Assembly: GCA_019637755.1 (NCBI GenBank)
Contig: JAHBVC010000002.1
Location: 529,027 to 593,026, forward strand
Source: Anaerolineales bacterium
Lineage (GTDB): Bacteria; Chloroflexota; Anaerolineae; Anaerolineales; UBA11579
DNA length: 64,000 nucleotides
Direction: 5' to 3'
Under the pieces are notes generated by a model. That model was not told where the DNA came from and searched no databases. It saw only the letters and a list, made by a program, of their open reading frames with translations. Both the position numbers and the translations under genes were made by a program. The number at the start of each line of letters is the position of its first letter. Positions within the stretch are counted from its first letter, which is position 1. Of this stretch, positions 45,090-56,308 are shown piece after piece.

Positions 45090-48000
45090 ATGGATGCAAA
45101 CACAATGCTGCTGGCCTCCTTCAACGATTCACGTTCCCGTCGAGCTTCGTCGGGCAATGACTTCTCGCGTAATCTGAGCAAAGTCAAGGCCCTGATCGAG
45201 CATATTGCCGAGGCCGTATTGATTCTGCAGGCCGATAACGGCCAAGTGCTGGCGGCCAACCAGAGTGCCGTGCTGCTATTTGAAGCCGAAGAAAACCGCC
45301 TGCAGCAGCACAACTTTGAACAGCTAAGCCAAACGGGCCAGGGGGAACTGGACCGTTACCGCGCCTTGGCGCGGCAAGGCGAGACACCCGAAACGCCGTG
45401 GGCCGGGCGCACCCCTGCCGGCAAACCGATCAACGGCAAAATTCAATTAAGCCACCTACCGCTCAAAGATACGGACCTGATCCGCGTCACGATCAGCAAC
45501 CCCGAAAACCTGCCCATTCCCTGGCTGCATGAAAGCACCGATGGTCAGCATACCGATGAGCTCGCCGCGCTGGCGCTCACCGGAGCCAGCATTAGCTCCA
45601 GCCTGGATATTGACAAAGTATTGCAGGTGGTGGGGTACCAACTGATCAACCTGTTGGATGTACACACCTTTATTGCGTACGACTGGCTGGCGGATACCCA
45701 AGCCTTACGCCTGCGCCACAGCTACGACAAAGTGCCCAGCCACCCACCGCAGGCCATCGCCGCGCATATGGACGTGAGCGCCGCGCTGGAAGCGGGCCAA
45801 TCGATGCAACGCCAACGCACGCAAAGCAACCTTGCCGCCGCCGAGAAGAAGGCCTTGCAACGCGCCGGGGTGGAAACGGTATTGCTGGTGCCGCTGATCG
45901 CCCAGAGCAAGATCATCGGGTTGGTGGAATTGCAAGACCGTGAAGCACTGCGCAGCTTCTCCAGCCGTGAGATCTACCTGGCGCAAACCCTGTGCCAGCA
46001 AGCTGCAGTGGCGATCGAGAACGCGCGCCTGTTCCAAGCCACCCGCCGCCAACTGCAAGAGTTGACCATTTTGCAGCAGGTGGCCAATGCCACCACCGAG
46101 GCCAACAGCGAAGATGAGCTGATCGAAAGTGCAACCCAGCTCATTCGCCATAGTATTTATTCGGATAACTTCGGCATCATTCTGTTGGCCGAGAACAGCC
46201 AAGAATTGCACATCCACCCCTCCTATGAATCGGCGCCGGAAGTGGCCGGCAAACCGATTGCCCTGGGCGTGGGCGTCACCGGGCGCGTGGCACAAACCGG
46301 CAAGCCGATGCGCATTGCGGATGCGCGCCTGGAGCCCAACTACCTGGATTACGACAAGGCCACGCTCTCCGAGCTGTGTGTGCCGATGAAGATCGGCGAA
46401 CGCGTCATCGGCGTGATCAACACCGAAAGCCGTGAGCTGAACCACTTCACGGAAGACGATGAGCGCCTGCTCAGCACTCTGGCGGGCCAGTTGGCCACCG
46501 GTATTCAGCGCTTGCGCAATGCCAGCGCTGAAACCCGCCGTGCCCACCAGTTGGCCGTGCTGAACGAATTGACCACGCGCATGAGCGGCCTGTTGGAGCG
46601 CGAAAAGCTATTTGAAACGATTGTGGAGTGCCTGCACCGCCGCATGGGCTACTTCTCCACAGACATCACGCGTGTAGACGATGAAACGCAAGCCTACATC
46701 GTGGAGGCCAGTGCCGGCGCCTTCGAGGGCCGCGTCAACCGTCAGGGCTACAGCCAGGCCTTTGGCGTGGGCTTGCTGGGCCAGGCAGCGCAAAGCGGCG
46801 AGGTCGTGCTGGCCAACGATGTCAGCAAGGCTGCCAATTTTCACCATGTGGAAGGGCACGGCCCGATCCAATCAGAGCTGGTCATTCCGATCAAGATCTA
46901 CAAGAAGGTCTTTGCGCTACTCAACATCGAAAGCCAGCAACTGAACGCATTTGATGATTACGAAGTGGCGGCACTCTCCACCCTGGGTGATCAGATCTCC
47001 CTGTCGTTGGAAAGCATCCAGCTGTTTGAATCGACCAAGCGCCAGCTACAAGAGCTGACCATGCTGCACGCCATCACCCAGGCGGCTGTGAATGCCAAGA
47101 CCGAGAATGAGCTACTCGAACGCGCCACGGAAATCATCGGCGCCAGCTTATATACCGATAAATTCGGCTTCCTGATCATGGATGCCGAGGGCAGCGCACT
47201 GCTGGTGCACCCCTCCTATCGCGGCATCGACGAAAGCAGCCGCCAGCAGGCCGTGCCGCTCTCTCAAGGCATCACCGGCCATGTGGCCGCCACTGGCAAA
47301 GCCTGGCGCGTGCCCGATGTGTACAAAGAGCCCAATTACATGCGCGTCAACCCCAGCATGCGCTCTGAATTGTGTGTGCCGATCTTCGGCAATGACAATC
47401 GTGTGCTGGGCGTGATCAACGCCGAGAGCACACGCATCAACGCCTTCACCGAATCTGATCTGCGCTTGTTGAGCACCATCGCCGGGCAAGTCGGCACGGC
47501 GCTGGAGAAGCTGCGCCTGTTCGCGGCGGAGCGCGAACAGCGCGGCCAGGCGGAGACCTTGCGCGAAGTGGCCGCGATCCTCGGTTCAGCCGCCGACCGG
47601 GCCAGCGTGCTCAATCTGATCCTCGAGCAGCTCAAACGCGTGGTGCCCTTTGACAGTGCCTCGGTACAACTGCGGCGCGGCGACCACTTGGTGATCCACG
47701 CCGTGGCCGGTAAGCTGCCGCCGGAAACCGTGGGGCACGAATTGAACATTCAGGAAGACCGCCTGGCCCACCCGCTGCTGTTCGAACAGCGCACCCTGCT
47801 GTTCGAGGATATTGGCCAGCACCCCGATTGGATGTTGGCGCCCGGCGCGGCGCAGGTGCTCTCGTGGATCGGCGCGCCGCTGATGGCGCGCGGCGAATGC
47901 ATCGGCGTGCTGACCGTGGATGGCTATACGCGCAAGCAGTTCTCGCAGGCAGATGCCGATCTGGTGGCCTCGTTTGCCATCCATGCCGGCATTGCGCTGG

Positions 48001-48602
48001 AGAACGTGCGCCTGTTTGAAGAAGCGCAGGATGCATATCTGCAAACCGTCAGCGCCCTGGCCAGTGCCATCGACGTGCGCGACACCTACACCAGCGGGCA
48101 CAGCCAGCGCCTGGTGGACCTGGCCGTGGAAACCGGGCGCCTGCTGGGCTGCACGCCCGATGAACTGACTGATATCAAATGGGGTGCCCTACTGCACGAC
48201 ATTGGCAAGATCGGCGTACCCGATGAAATCTTACGCAAGCCCAGCTCGCTGGAAGCGGCCGAGCTCGACATCATGCGCCAGCACCCTGAGATCGGGGCGC
48301 GCATTGTGGAGCCAGTGCGCAACCTGGCCACGGTGGCGCCGATCATCCGTGCCCACCAGGAGCGCTACGACGGCACCGGCTACCCCGATGGCTTGCGCGG
48401 CGAGCAGATCCCCAAGATCGCGCGCATCATCAGCGTGGCGGATGCCTATGTAGCCATGACCGATGAACGCGTCTATCGCCAGGCACGCACCCAGGCGGAG
48501 GCCATCGCTGAGCTGAAGCGCTGTAGCGGCTCACAGTTTGACCCGAATGTAGTGCAAGCCTTTTTGCAGGCGTTGGAAAATTTCAGAGCGCGCAACAACT
48601 AA
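45090..48602 (+). CDS. PAS-GAF(x5)-HD-GYP sensor / cyclic-di-GMP phosphodiesterase
   Basis: 1170 residues, soluble. PAS-like domain at about 30-145, then about five GAF domains (roughly 155-320, 325-470, 490-640, 645-800, 815-980) separated by coiled linkers with repeated ATRRQLQELTILQQV-type sequence. HD-GYP domain from about 985: HDIGK at 1036-1040, DGTGYP at 1094-1099 and IISVADAYVAMT, all needed for c-di-GMP hydrolysis. ATG 45090 lacks a good Shine-Dalgarno; ATG 45105 is an alternative. It follows the two peptide genes by 83 nt. Converges with queA with a 4-nt overlap of the stops. Confidence 0.92.
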   Translation: MDANTMLLASFNDSRSRRASSGNDFSRNLSKVKALIEHIAEAVLILQADNGQVLAANQSAVLLFEAEENRLQQHNFEQLSQTGQGELDRYRALARQGETPETPWAGRTPAGKPINGKIQLSHLPLKDTDLIRVTISNPENLPIPWLHESTDGQHTDELAALALTGASISSSLDIDKVLQVVGYQLINLLDVHTFIAYDWLADTQALRLRHSYDKVPSHPPQAIAAHMDVSAALEAGQSMQRQRTQSNLAAAEKKALQRAGVETVLLVPLIAQSKIIGLVELQDREALRSFSSREIYLAQTLCQQAAVAIENARLFQATRRQLQELTILQQVANATTEANSEDELIESATQLIRHSIYSDNFGIILLAENSQELHIHPSYESAPEVAGKPIALGVGVTGRVAQTGKPMRIADARLEPNYLDYDKATLSELCVPMKIGERVIGVINTESRELNHFTEDDERLLSTLAGQLATGIQRLRNASAETRRAHQLAVLNELTTRMSGLLEREKLFETIVECLHRRMGYFSTDITRVDDETQAYIVEASAGAFEGRVNRQGYSQAFGVGLLGQAAQSGEVVLANDVSKAANFHHVEGHGPIQSELVIPIKIYKKVFALLNIESQQLNAFDDYEVAALSTLGDQISLSLESIQLFESTKRQLQELTMLHAITQAAVNAKTENELLERATEIIGASLYTDKFGFLIMDAEGSALLVHPSYRGIDESSRQQAVPLSQGITGHVAATGKAWRVPDVYKEPNYMRVNPSMRSELCVPIFGNDNRVLGVINAESTRINAFTESDLRLLSTIAGQVGTALEKLRLFAAEREQRGQAETLREVAAILGSAADRASVLNLILEQLKRVVPFDSASVQLRRGDHLVIHAVAGKLPPETVGHELNIQEDRLAHPLLFEQRTLLFEDIGQHPDWMLAPGAAQVLSWIGAPLMARGECIGVLTVDGYTRKQFSQADADLVASFAIHAGIALENVRLFEEAQDAYLQTVSALASAIDVRDTYTSGHSQRLVDLAVETGRLLGCTPDELTDIKWGALLHDIGKIGVPDEILRKPSSLEAAELDIMRQHPEIGARIVEPVRNLATVAPIIRAHQERYDGTGYPDGLRGEQIPKIARIISVADAYVAMTDERVYRQARTQAEAIAELKRCSGSQFDPNVVQAFLQALENFRARNN

Positions 48603-49615
48603 AGAATCAGCATCGCATCGCCAAATGAATAGAAGCGATAGCCGCGCTGGATCGCCTCCTGATACACATCCAGGATCAATTCGCGCCCCGCAAAGGCGCT
48701 CACCAGCATCAACAGGCTGGAGCGCGGCAAGTGGAAATTGGTGATCATCGCATCCACCGCCTTGAATTCGAACCCCGGCAAGATAAATAGGTCAGTACGT
48801 CCTTCGTAGGCCGCGACGCGGCCCGCGCCAGCACGCGCGGCGCTCTCTAGCGTGCGCACGCTGGTGGTGCCCACGGCCAGCACGCGCCCGCCAGCCTGGC
48901 GCGCCGCGGCCACGGCCGCGGCGGTGGCGGCGGGCAGGCGGCACCATTCGGTGTGGATGGTGTGCTGCTGCGGGTCATCCTCATGCACTGGGGCAAAGGT
49001 ATCCAGGCCGACATGCAGCAGCACCTCGGCGAAGCCGGTGCCCTGCGCCTGCAAGCGGGCCAGCAGCTCAGGCGTGAAGTGCAGCCCGGCGGTGGGCGCG
49101 GCAACCGAGCCCGCCTGCTGGGCATAGACGGTTTGGTAACGCTCGCGGTCTTGCAAGGCGGTGTGGATATAGGGTGGCAGCGGCATCTGCCCGATGGAAT
49201 TGAGAGCCTCGTCGAGCGGCTGGTTAAACACGATCACCCGCGCCGAGCGCTCTAGCTCTTCGACCACTTCGGCCTGCAAACCATGCCCGAGCTCGATCAC
49301 CCGGCCGGGGCGTAGCCCCTTGCCGCCCACCAGCGCCTTCCAGCGCTGCGGCGCCAACTGCTCCACCAGCAAGATCTCCACCTCGCCGCCGCCGGGCTGC
49401 TTGTGGCCGTGCAGGCGCGCCGGCAGCACGCGGCTGCGGTTGGCCACCAGCAGATCATGCGGACGCAAAAACTGGCCAATTTCAGCGAAGTGGGTGTGGA
49501 TGCGCTGCCCGCTGGCGCGGTCGAGCACCAGCAGGCGCGAGCTATCGCGCGGCTCGGCGGGCGTTTGGGCAATGCGCTCTTCGGGGAGCTCGTAGTCGAA
49601 GTCAGCGGTGTTCAA
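48599..49615 (-). CDS. queA: tRNA preQ1(34) S-adenosylmethionine ribosyltransferase-isomerase
   Basis: Makes epoxyqueuosine in tRNA anticodons. 338 residues from a TTG at 49615, which has GGAGAG 8 nt upstream. DFDYELPEERIAQTPAEPRD is the family start, and PLPPYIHTALQDRERYQTVYA, GSVAAPTAGLHFT and ITNFHLPRSSLLMLVSAFAG are signature blocks. A GTG at 49639 would put the start inside the left arm of an inverted repeat and is less likely. Confidence 0.93.
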   Translation of the reverse strand: MNTADFDYELPEERIAQTPAEPRDSSRLLVLDRASGQRIHTHFAEIGQFLRPHDLLVANRSRVLPARLHGHKQPGGGEVEILLVEQLAPQRWKALVGGKGLRPGRVIELGHGLQAEVVEELERSARVIVFNQPLDEALNSIGQMPLPPYIHTALQDRERYQTVYAQQAGSVAAPTAGLHFTPELLARLQAQGTGFAEVLLHVGLDTFAPVHEDDPQQHTIHTEWCRLPAATAAAVAAARQAGGRVLAVGTTSVRTLESAARAGAGRVAAYEGRTDLFILPGFEFKAVDAMITNFHLPRSSLLMLVSAFAGRELILDVYQEAIQRGYRFYSFGDAMLIL

Positions 49616-49627
49616 GACAAAAACTCT

Positions 49628-49708
49628 CCACAGATACACACAGATAACAAGCAGATGAACTCAGATGTATCTGCTTTATCTGTTCCAAGCATCTGTGTTT
49701 ATCTGTGG
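49628..49708. repeat. Inverted repeat (family D) between queA and ruvB
   Basis: 18-bp arms (49628-49645 and 49691-49708) with one mismatch, built of CACAGAT units, and an inner GCAGAT/ATCTGC pair. It fills the gap between ruvB's stop and the queA Shine-Dalgarno. Similar CACAGAT-type palindromes occur between genes in many bacteria, to my knowledge. Confidence 0.8.
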
Positions 49709-49709
49709 A

Positions 49710-50735
<1,026 letters not shown>

Positions 50736-50743
50736 CGTCAAAG

Positions 50744-50749
50744 ATTATA
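50744..50749 (-). promoter_or_regulatory. Candidate -10 box, leaderless start of ruvB
   Basis: TATAAT, 8 nt, ATG at 50735. An upstream in-frame TTG (50741) would sit too close to the box to be used. Confidence 0.5.
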
Positions 50750-50785
50750 CAGGTTCGAAAATTCGCGGCGCAGCGGCGCTGCGTA

Positions 50786-50791
50786 TATAAT
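50786..50791 (+). promoter_or_regulatory. Candidate -10 box of upp
   Basis: TATAAT 45 nt before the upp ATG, leaving a leader with GGAGGA. -35 is not clear. Confidence 0.5.
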
Positions 50792-50836
50792 CGGCGCAAT
50801 TTATTCGCCGCCTCATTAGCCAACGGAGGAACGCGC

Positions 50837-51463
50837 ATGGCCCAGGCAAACATTTCCCAGCACCCCATGGTTTTACACAAGCTTACTATTCTGCGAGACA
50901 AATCCACCGAACCGCGCAAGTTCCGCGAGCTGGTGAAAGAGATCAGCGCCCTGCTGACCTACGAGGCCACGCGTGATCTGCCGACGATCAAGAAAACGGT
51001 GGACACCCCGATGGGCAAGGCTGAAGGCGGCGAAATGGAAGACACGATTGGCCTGGTGCCGATCCTGCGTGCCGGCCTGGGCATGGTGGATGGCGTGTGG
51101 GAGCTGATCCCCGATGCGCAGGTGTGGCACATTGGCCTGTTCCGCGACGAGAAGACCCTGCAACCCGTGCAGTACTACAACAAGCTGCCATTGGCCCCCA
51201 CCGTGGGCGTGTGCCTGGTGCTCGACCCGATGCTGGCTACCGGCGGCTCGGCGGCGGCCACCGTGAGCATCCTCAAGGAATGGGGCGTCAAGAACATTCG
51301 TTACATTGGCTTGCTGGGCGCCCCCGAGGGCATTCGTTACCTGGCCGAGCAACACCCCGATGTGCCGGTGTTCCTCGGTGCCCAAGACGAACGCCTGAAT
51401 GAGATTGGCTACATTGTTCCCGGCCTGGGCGATGCAGGTGATCGCCAATTCGGCACGGGCTAA
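50837..51463 (+). CDS. upp: Uracil phosphoribosyltransferase
   Basis: Salvages uracil to UMP. 208 residues from ATG 50837 (Shine-Dalgarno GGAGGA). [23 protein letters not shown] start, [15 protein letters not shown] and the PRPP loop [16 protein letters not shown], ending with [19 protein letters not shown] longer reading from 50720 includes the promoter and is rejected. Confidence 0.97.
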   Translation: MAQANISQHPMVLHKLTILRDKSTEPRKFRELVKEISALLTYEATRDLPTIKKTVDTPMGKAEGGEMEDTIGLVPILRAGLGMVDGVWELIPDAQVWHIGLFRDEKTLQPVQYYNKLPLAPTVGVCLVLDPMLATGGSAAATVSILKEWGVKNIRYIGLLGAPEGIRYLAEQHPDVPVFLGAQDERLNEIGYIVPGLGDAGDRQFGTG

Positions 51464-51546
51464 CGCTAATGCCGGCTTGCAGTTTTGTTAGCTCGCTTTG
51501 TTCTACGTTTTTGTAAGGTGTACACTCGGAGTGGTCTGACCGCTAT

Positions 51547-52902
51547 ATGCCAACCAAGAAAGCGCCGCTGACGCGCGCCAAAGGCCCTACGCTGGCTGAA
51601 TTGCGCAAGGAGAATGCCGAGCTGAAGAAGAAGCTCGCCCAAGTCTCCCTGGAGCGCAATTTTCTTGACCGCGCCATGTCAGATCTCAACTTTCACAACA
51701 ACGCCCATGATGGCGTGGTGTACACCAACGCCAACAACGAGATCACTTACGCCAATCCCTACTTTCTTAGCATGATGGGCGTGGATGCCAAAAGTGAACT
51801 GTTGGAGAAGGGCTTCCCGGGCTATATGTGGAACGAGCCTAAGGATGCCGAGCGCCTGTTTGCCGATGTGAAAAGCAACGGCTTTGTGCGCGAACGCGAG
51901 CTAACCCTCTACAACAAGCACGGCACCCCGGTGTTCGCCATGTGCTCGGCGGTGGCCAGCAAGGATGAAGCCGGCGCGGTGATCGGCACTGAGCTGATGT
52001 TCTGCAATATCACCAGCAAGCGCAAGTTTCAAGCCGAGCTGATGGAACAAACCGCCCTGTTCGATGCGGTGCTACAAAGCACGCCCGATCCGATCCTGCT
52101 GCTGACCAGTGAGACGCGCGTGACGCGCGCCAACCAAGCGGCGATCGACTTCTTCGGCATCCCGGCGAACGAGCCGCTGGCGCTGGCCAGCGTGCTGCAA
52201 GGCTGTGGTCTGGCCGCCACCGAAGCCGAGCAGATCGTGGCGCGCTTTGCCCAACTGCACCCCTTTGATTTTGAGATTGCCCTGGGTGACCAGCACTTCG
52301 ATTGGCATGCCGCCCCGCTGCAGATCCAGCAGCCCGGCTGGGTGTGCGTGCTGCACAACGTCACAGTCCGCAAGCTCACTCAGGAGGTGCTGCAGCACCA
52401 CGCCACCCACGATGCGCTCACGCAAGTGCCCAATCGTTCCTACTTTATCGAGCAGCTCAGCCGTGCCCAGGAACACCAGCAAGAGCGACACTACGCGGTG
52501 CTGTTTATCGATCTGGACGATCTGAAATTGTTCAACGATAGCTATGGGCACATGGTGGGCGACGAGCTGCTGTATCACTTCGCCCGGCGCGTGGAAGCCA
52601 GTATTCGCCCGGGCGACATCGTGGCCCGCCTGGGCGGCGATGAGTTTGCCGTGCTGTTGGATGGGATCGAGCAGGCCGCGGATGCGATGCAAGTGGCACA
52701 ACGCATACGTGAAGCGGTGCTGCGCCCCTTCGTACTGAGCGCGCTGAAGGATGAAGCCAACATTACCGCCAGCATCGGCATCGCCCTCAATGACGCCGAT
52801 ACCGAAGCAGAAAGCCTGCTGCGCGAGGCCGACCAGGCGATGTATGCCGCCAAACAACAGGGCGGCAACACTGTGCGCTTGTTCGGGCGAGCGGCGGGCT
52901 GA
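51547..52902 (+). CDS. PAS-PAS-GGDEF diguanylate cyclase
   Basis: 451 residues, soluble. N-terminal coiled coil (about 15-45), PAS-like domain (about 50-155), second PAS-like domain (about 160-280) and GGDEF domain (about 285-450). LGGDEF at 362-367 is intact, with DLDDLKLFNDSYGHMVGDELL; no RxxD inhibitory site is obvious upstream of GGDEF. Expected to make c-di-GMP, opposing the HD-GYP protein. Its stop is 13 nt from the convergent tpiA stop. Confidence 0.93.
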   Translation: MPTKKAPLTRAKGPTLAELRKENAELKKKLAQVSLERNFLDRAMSDLNFHNNAHDGVVYTNANNEITYANPYFLSMMGVDAKSELLEKGFPGYMWNEPKDAERLFADVKSNGFVRERELTLYNKHGTPVFAMCSAVASKDEAGAVIGTELMFCNITSKRKFQAELMEQTALFDAVLQSTPDPILLLTSETRVTRANQAAIDFFGIPANEPLALASVLQGCGLAATEAEQIVARFAQLHPFDFEIALGDQHFDWHAAPLQIQQPGWVCVLHNVTVRKLTQEVLQHHATHDALTQVPNRSYFIEQLSRAQEHQQERHYAVLFIDLDDLKLFNDSYGHMVGDELLYHFARRVEASIRPGDIVARLGGDEFAVLLDGIEQAADAMQVAQRIREAVLRPFVLSALKDEANITASIGIALNDADTEAESLLREADQAMYAAKQQGGNTVRLFGRAAG

Positions 52903-52914
52903 TCCGGCCGCCGG

Positions 52915-53673
52915 TTAAGCCGCGGCCTGCGTGATCGCTACGAAATCAGCCGCCTTCAAACTAGCCCCGCCCACCAAAGCGCCATCGACCTCCGGCTGAG
53001 CAAAGTACTCGCCGGCGTTGCCTGCATTCACGGACCCACCATACAGCACGCGCACTTCGTCAGCCACGGCCTGGCCCAGCAACCCGGCCAGCGTGGGCCG
53101 CACGACATTGCGCAACAGGGTGTTGATCGGCTCAGGGCTGGCCGCCTTGCCAGTGCCAATGGCCCACACCGGCTCATACGCCACCACCAGCGCCTGCGCC
53201 GAGGGAATGTCCACGCCTTCCAGGGCGGCGCGCAGCTGGCCGCTGAGCACTTCGGCGGCGCGGCCAGCTTCGTTCTGCTCCAAGGTCTCGCCGATGCACA
53301 GCACCGGGGTCAACCCGGCCGCCAGGGCGGCAACCAGCTTGCGGTGCACGTTAAGATCCGTATCGCCAAACAAGGCGCGGCGTTCGGAATGGCCCACGAT
53401 CACATACTGGCAGAATTCGGCCAGCATGCGGGCGGATAGTTCGCCGGTGAAGGCGCCATCCGCCTCCCAGTGCAGGTTCTGCGCGCCGAGGGCCACGCCT
53501 TTGCCTTCCAGCAGGGCCGCCACGGGCATCAAGGCCATCGCCGGCGGGCAGAGCAATGTCTCCACACCCTGCACGGCGCGTAAGCCGGGCAACATATCTT
53601 CCACCAGGCGCAGGGCTTCCCCCACGGTTTTGTTCATTTTCCAGTTGCCTGCGATCAGCGGGGTACGTGCCAT
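52915..53673 (-). CDS. tpiA: Triosephosphate isomerase
   Basis: 252 residues from ATG 53673 with GGAGG upstream. IAGNWKMNKT start, VIGHSERRALFGD (catalytic His), VVAYEPVWAIGTGKAASP (catalytic Glu) and VLYGGSVNAGNAGEYF phosphate loop. The ATG starts 1 nt after pgk ends. A longer reading in this frame overlaps pgk and is a shadow. Confidence 0.97.
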   Translation of the reverse strand: MARTPLIAGNWKMNKTVGEALRLVEDMLPGLRAVQGVETLLCPPAMALMPVAALLEGKGVALGAQNLHWEADGAFTGELSARMLAEFCQYVIVGHSERRALFGDTDLNVHRKLVAALAAGLTPVLCIGETLEQNEAGRAAEVLSGQLRAALEGVDIPSAQALVVAYEPVWAIGTGKAASPEPINTLLRNVVRPTLAGLLGQAVADEVRVLYGGSVNAGNAGEYFAQPEVDGALVGGASLKAADFVAITQAAA

Positions 53674-53674
53674 G

Positions 53675-54850
53675 CTATTTATCCTCCAACGCTGCCAACC
53701 CGGGCAGCAGTTTGCCTTCGAGCATCTCCAATGAAGCGCCACCGCCGGTGGAGATATGGGTGATCTTGCCAGCCAAGCCAGATTGCTGCAGGGCGGCGAC
53801 TGAATCGCCACCACCGACGATGCTGACCGCCGAGGACTGGGCCACGGCCTGGGCAACGCCCACGGTGCCGCTGGCAAAGGGCGCCAGCTCAAATACGCCC
53901 ATCGGCCCGTTCCACACCACGGTGCCGGCGTGGCTGAGCACGGAGCCAAAAGCGGCGACGGTCTCCGGCCCAATATCCAGCACGCGCCATCCGGCGGGCA
54001 CATCACTCACCGGCACAATGCGATAGGCAGCCTCTGCGCTAAAGGCATCGGCAATCACAAAATCCAGCGGCAGGTGCAGCTTGCCCTGGCTATCCGCCAG
54101 CAGCGCCTTGGCGGTGGCGATCGCTTCAGGCTCCACCAGCGAATCGCCCATGGCGATGCCCTGGGCGGCGAAGAAGGTGTTAGCCATGCCGCCGCCAATC
54201 AGCACCTGATCCGCCTTGGCGAGCAGGTTGCGGATCACCTCGATCTTGTCGCTCACTTTGGCGCCGCCCAAAATAGCAATGAAGGGCCGCGCCGGATCGG
54301 CCAACGCCTGGCCCAGGTATTGGATCTCTTTTTCCATCAATAAGCCAGCCACGGCGGGCACATAGTGGGCAACGCCCTCGGTAGAGGCATGGGCGCGGTG
54401 CGCTGAGCCAAAGGCATCATTGACGTACAGGTCAGCCAGCTTGGCCAGCGCAGCCGCCATCGCCGGATCGTTGGCGGTTTCGCCGGGGTAGAAACGCGTG
54501 TTCTCGAGCACCAGGATTTCGCCCGGCTTGAGCGCCTGGGCGGCCGCCTCGGCTTGCGGGCCGATGGCCTCTGCTACAAAGTGCACCGGCGCTGCGGTGA
54601 GCGTGCGCAGGTGCGCCGCCACTGGGGCCAGCGAGTACTGCGCATCGGGGGCGCCTTTGGGCCGCCCGAGGTGCGAGCACAGGATCACGGCCGCGCCACG
54701 CTGCAGCAAGCTCTCGATGGTGGGCAGGGCGGCGGTGATGCGTGTGTCATCCTGCACCACCTCGCCCTCCAGCGGCACGTTGAAATCCACGCGCACCAGG
54801 ACGCGCTTGCCTTGCGGGTCAATATCAGCAATCGTTTTCTTATTGAACAT
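53675..54850 (-). CDS. pgk: Phosphoglycerate kinase
   Basis: 391 residues, normal length. [16 protein letters not shown] start, [41 protein letters not shown] and [14 protein letters not shown] with the C-terminal [14 protein letters not shown]. Lies between yvcK (overlap 11 nt) and tpiA, forming a glycolytic/gluconeogenic unit. Confidence 0.97.
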   Translation of the reverse strand: MFNKKTIADIDPQGKRVLVRVDFNVPLEGEVVQDDTRITAALPTIESLLQRGAAVILCSHLGRPKGAPDAQYSLAPVAAHLRTLTAAPVHFVAEAIGPQAEAAAQALKPGEILVLENTRFYPGETANDPAMAAALAKLADLYVNDAFGSAHRAHASTEGVAHYVPAVAGLLMEKEIQYLGQALADPARPFIAILGGAKVSDKIEVIRNLLAKADQVLIGGGMANTFFAAQGIAMGDSLVEPEAIATAKALLADSQGKLHLPLDFVIADAFSAEAAYRIVPVSDVPAGWRVLDIGPETVAAFGSVLSHAGTVVWNGPMGVFELAPFASGTVGVAQAVAQSSAVSIVGGGDSVAALQQSGLAGKITHISTGGGASLEMLEGKLLPGLAALEDK

Positions 54851-56198
54851 GTTCCTGCTCTTCTCGCGTCAATGGGCCAGTGCGCTCCTGCAATAGATCG
54901 ATCAGCAGTTGCGCTAGTTTATCGGCCAGGTGCTGGCCGGGTTTCTCAGGGTCTGCCACCTGCGCCAGGTAGAGCGGATAGTTCTTGCGCAGGTCCTCAT
55001 CGATGGTCACCCAATCGCTGCCTTTGGGCAGCTTGCGCCCCAGGGGTTGGTTGCCAATCACGACATCAAACAAATGATCGCCCACATGCTGCTCGATGGC
55101 GCGCACATGGTCACCGCAACTGTAGCCATCCGTCTCGCCGGGCTGGGTCGAGAGATTGCAAATGAAGATCTTGAGCGCCGGGCTGTTGCGCAGCGCGGCG
55201 GCCAGGTCGGGCACCAGCAGGTTGGGCAGAATGCTGGTGTATAGGCTGCCGGGGCCGATCACGATCAGATCCGCATTCAGCAGGGCGCGCACCGCCGCCG
55301 GGTAGGCCGGGGGTGCATTGGGCTCCAGCCAGACGCGGCGCACCGCCGCGCCGGTTTGCTCCGGAATTTTGCTCTCGCCGTGCACGCGCACTTCGCCGCC
55401 GGCCAGCGGCACGCTCAGATCGGCCACCAGACGCACATCGTGCAGCGTGGCGGGCAGCACCTGGCCGTGCACGGAGAGCACCCGGCCAGATTCGGCCACG
55501 GCTTGCTCAAAGCTGCCGGTGATCTCGCTCAACGCGCTGATGAACAGGTTGCCAAAGGAGTGGCCCTGCAATTCACCGGCGCCGCTGGAAAAACGATACT
55601 GGAAGAGCTGGGTGATCAGGGTTTCATCGTTGGAGAGCGCGGCCAGGCAGTTGCGGATATCGCCAGGGGGCAGCACGCCGAGATTGCTACGCAGGCGGCC
55701 GGAGGAGCCGCCATCATCGGCCACGGTGACGATGGCGGTGATGTTGTAGGTATGCTCTTTGAGGCCGCGCAGCAGGGTGGAGAGCCCGTGGCCGCCGCCG
55801 ATGACGACGATGCGCTGGCCGCGGCCACGTTTACGGTGATCTACCAGGGTATCGACGACCGGGCGGCCGGGGCGCAGATAAGGCGCCAACAAGGCCCGGT
55901 TCATATTCAGCACGCCGTAGACCAGCGCACCCATCCCCAGGCCGCCAAAGATGAGCGCGCGCACGGGGCGTTCAAGGAAGCGCAGTGAGAGCGTAGAGAG
56001 GTAGCTGGCCCACCAGGTATCCGGCGCGGTGCGGTAGATATCCAATACCAGGATGGCACCACCTACGCCGATCAAAAAGGTGCCAAAGAGAATGACCACC
56101 AGCCAACGTTTGATCCCCAGGCCGGGGGTGAGCCAACGCAGCACGCGGCGCACCCCCACCCAGGCCGCCTGCCACCATTTCTGCATTTGAAGCCACAT
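54840..56198 (-). CDS. yvcK: YvcK/CofD-like protein with N-terminal membrane anchor
   Basis: 452 residues against about 310-330 in Firmicutes. Residues 1-125 add two hydrophobic helices (about 30-52 and 80-100) and a basic linker. The conserved YvcK core begins [18 protein letters not shown] and includes [32 protein letters not shown]. In B. subtilis YvcK is needed for growth on gluconeogenic carbon and for envelope homeostasis; the neighbours pgk and tpiA suit that. TATCAT lies 8 nt before the ATG. Confidence 0.92.
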   Translation of the reverse strand: MWLQMQKWWQAAWVGVRRVLRWLTPGLGIKRWLVVILFGTFLIGVGGAILVLDIYRTAPDTWWASYLSTLSLRFLERPVRALIFGGLGMGALVYGVLNMNRALLAPYLRPGRPVVDTLVDHRKRGRGQRIVVIGGGHGLSTLLRGLKEHTYNITAIVTVADDGGSSGRLRSNLGVLPPGDIRNCLAALSNDETLITQLFQYRFSSGAGELQGHSFGNLFISALSEITGSFEQAVAESGRVLSVHGQVLPATLHDVRLVADLSVPLAGGEVRVHGESKIPEQTGAAVRRVWLEPNAPPAYPAAVRALLNADLIVIGPGSLYTSILPNLLVPDLAAALRNSPALKIFICNLSTQPGETDGYSCGDHVRAIEQHVGDHLFDVVIGNQPLGRKLPKGSDWVTIDEDLRKNYPLYLAQVADPEKPGQHLADKLAQLLIDLLQERTGPLTREEQEHVQ

Positions 56199-56271
56199 CG
56201 CCCGCGATGATAACGCAAGAAATGTAGCCCTGTTTAGAGAGTTTGTAAGTGGTTGCCCCTACAGCATAGGG

Positions 56272-56299
56272 TTGTTGGCTTGCTGCCGGCTGGTATGAT
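56272..56299 (+). promoter_or_regulatory. Promoter of recJ, leaderless type
   Basis: TTGTTG (56272-56277), 16-nt spacer, TATGAT (56294-56299), 9 nt to the ATG at 56309. No Shine-Dalgarno in the remaining leader. Confidence 0.55.
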
Positions 56300-56308
56300 T
56301 GCGCCGCC

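Noticed and set aside
49616-49639. GTG start of queA at 49639
   Set aside because: It falls in the left arm of the family D repeat; the TTG at 49615 has GGAGAG at the right distance and leaves the conserved N-terminus intact.
52915-54006. 363-residue version of TpiA
   Set aside because: The extra N-terminus lies inside pgk in another frame; the ATG at 53673 has a Shine-Dalgarno and the family N-terminus.
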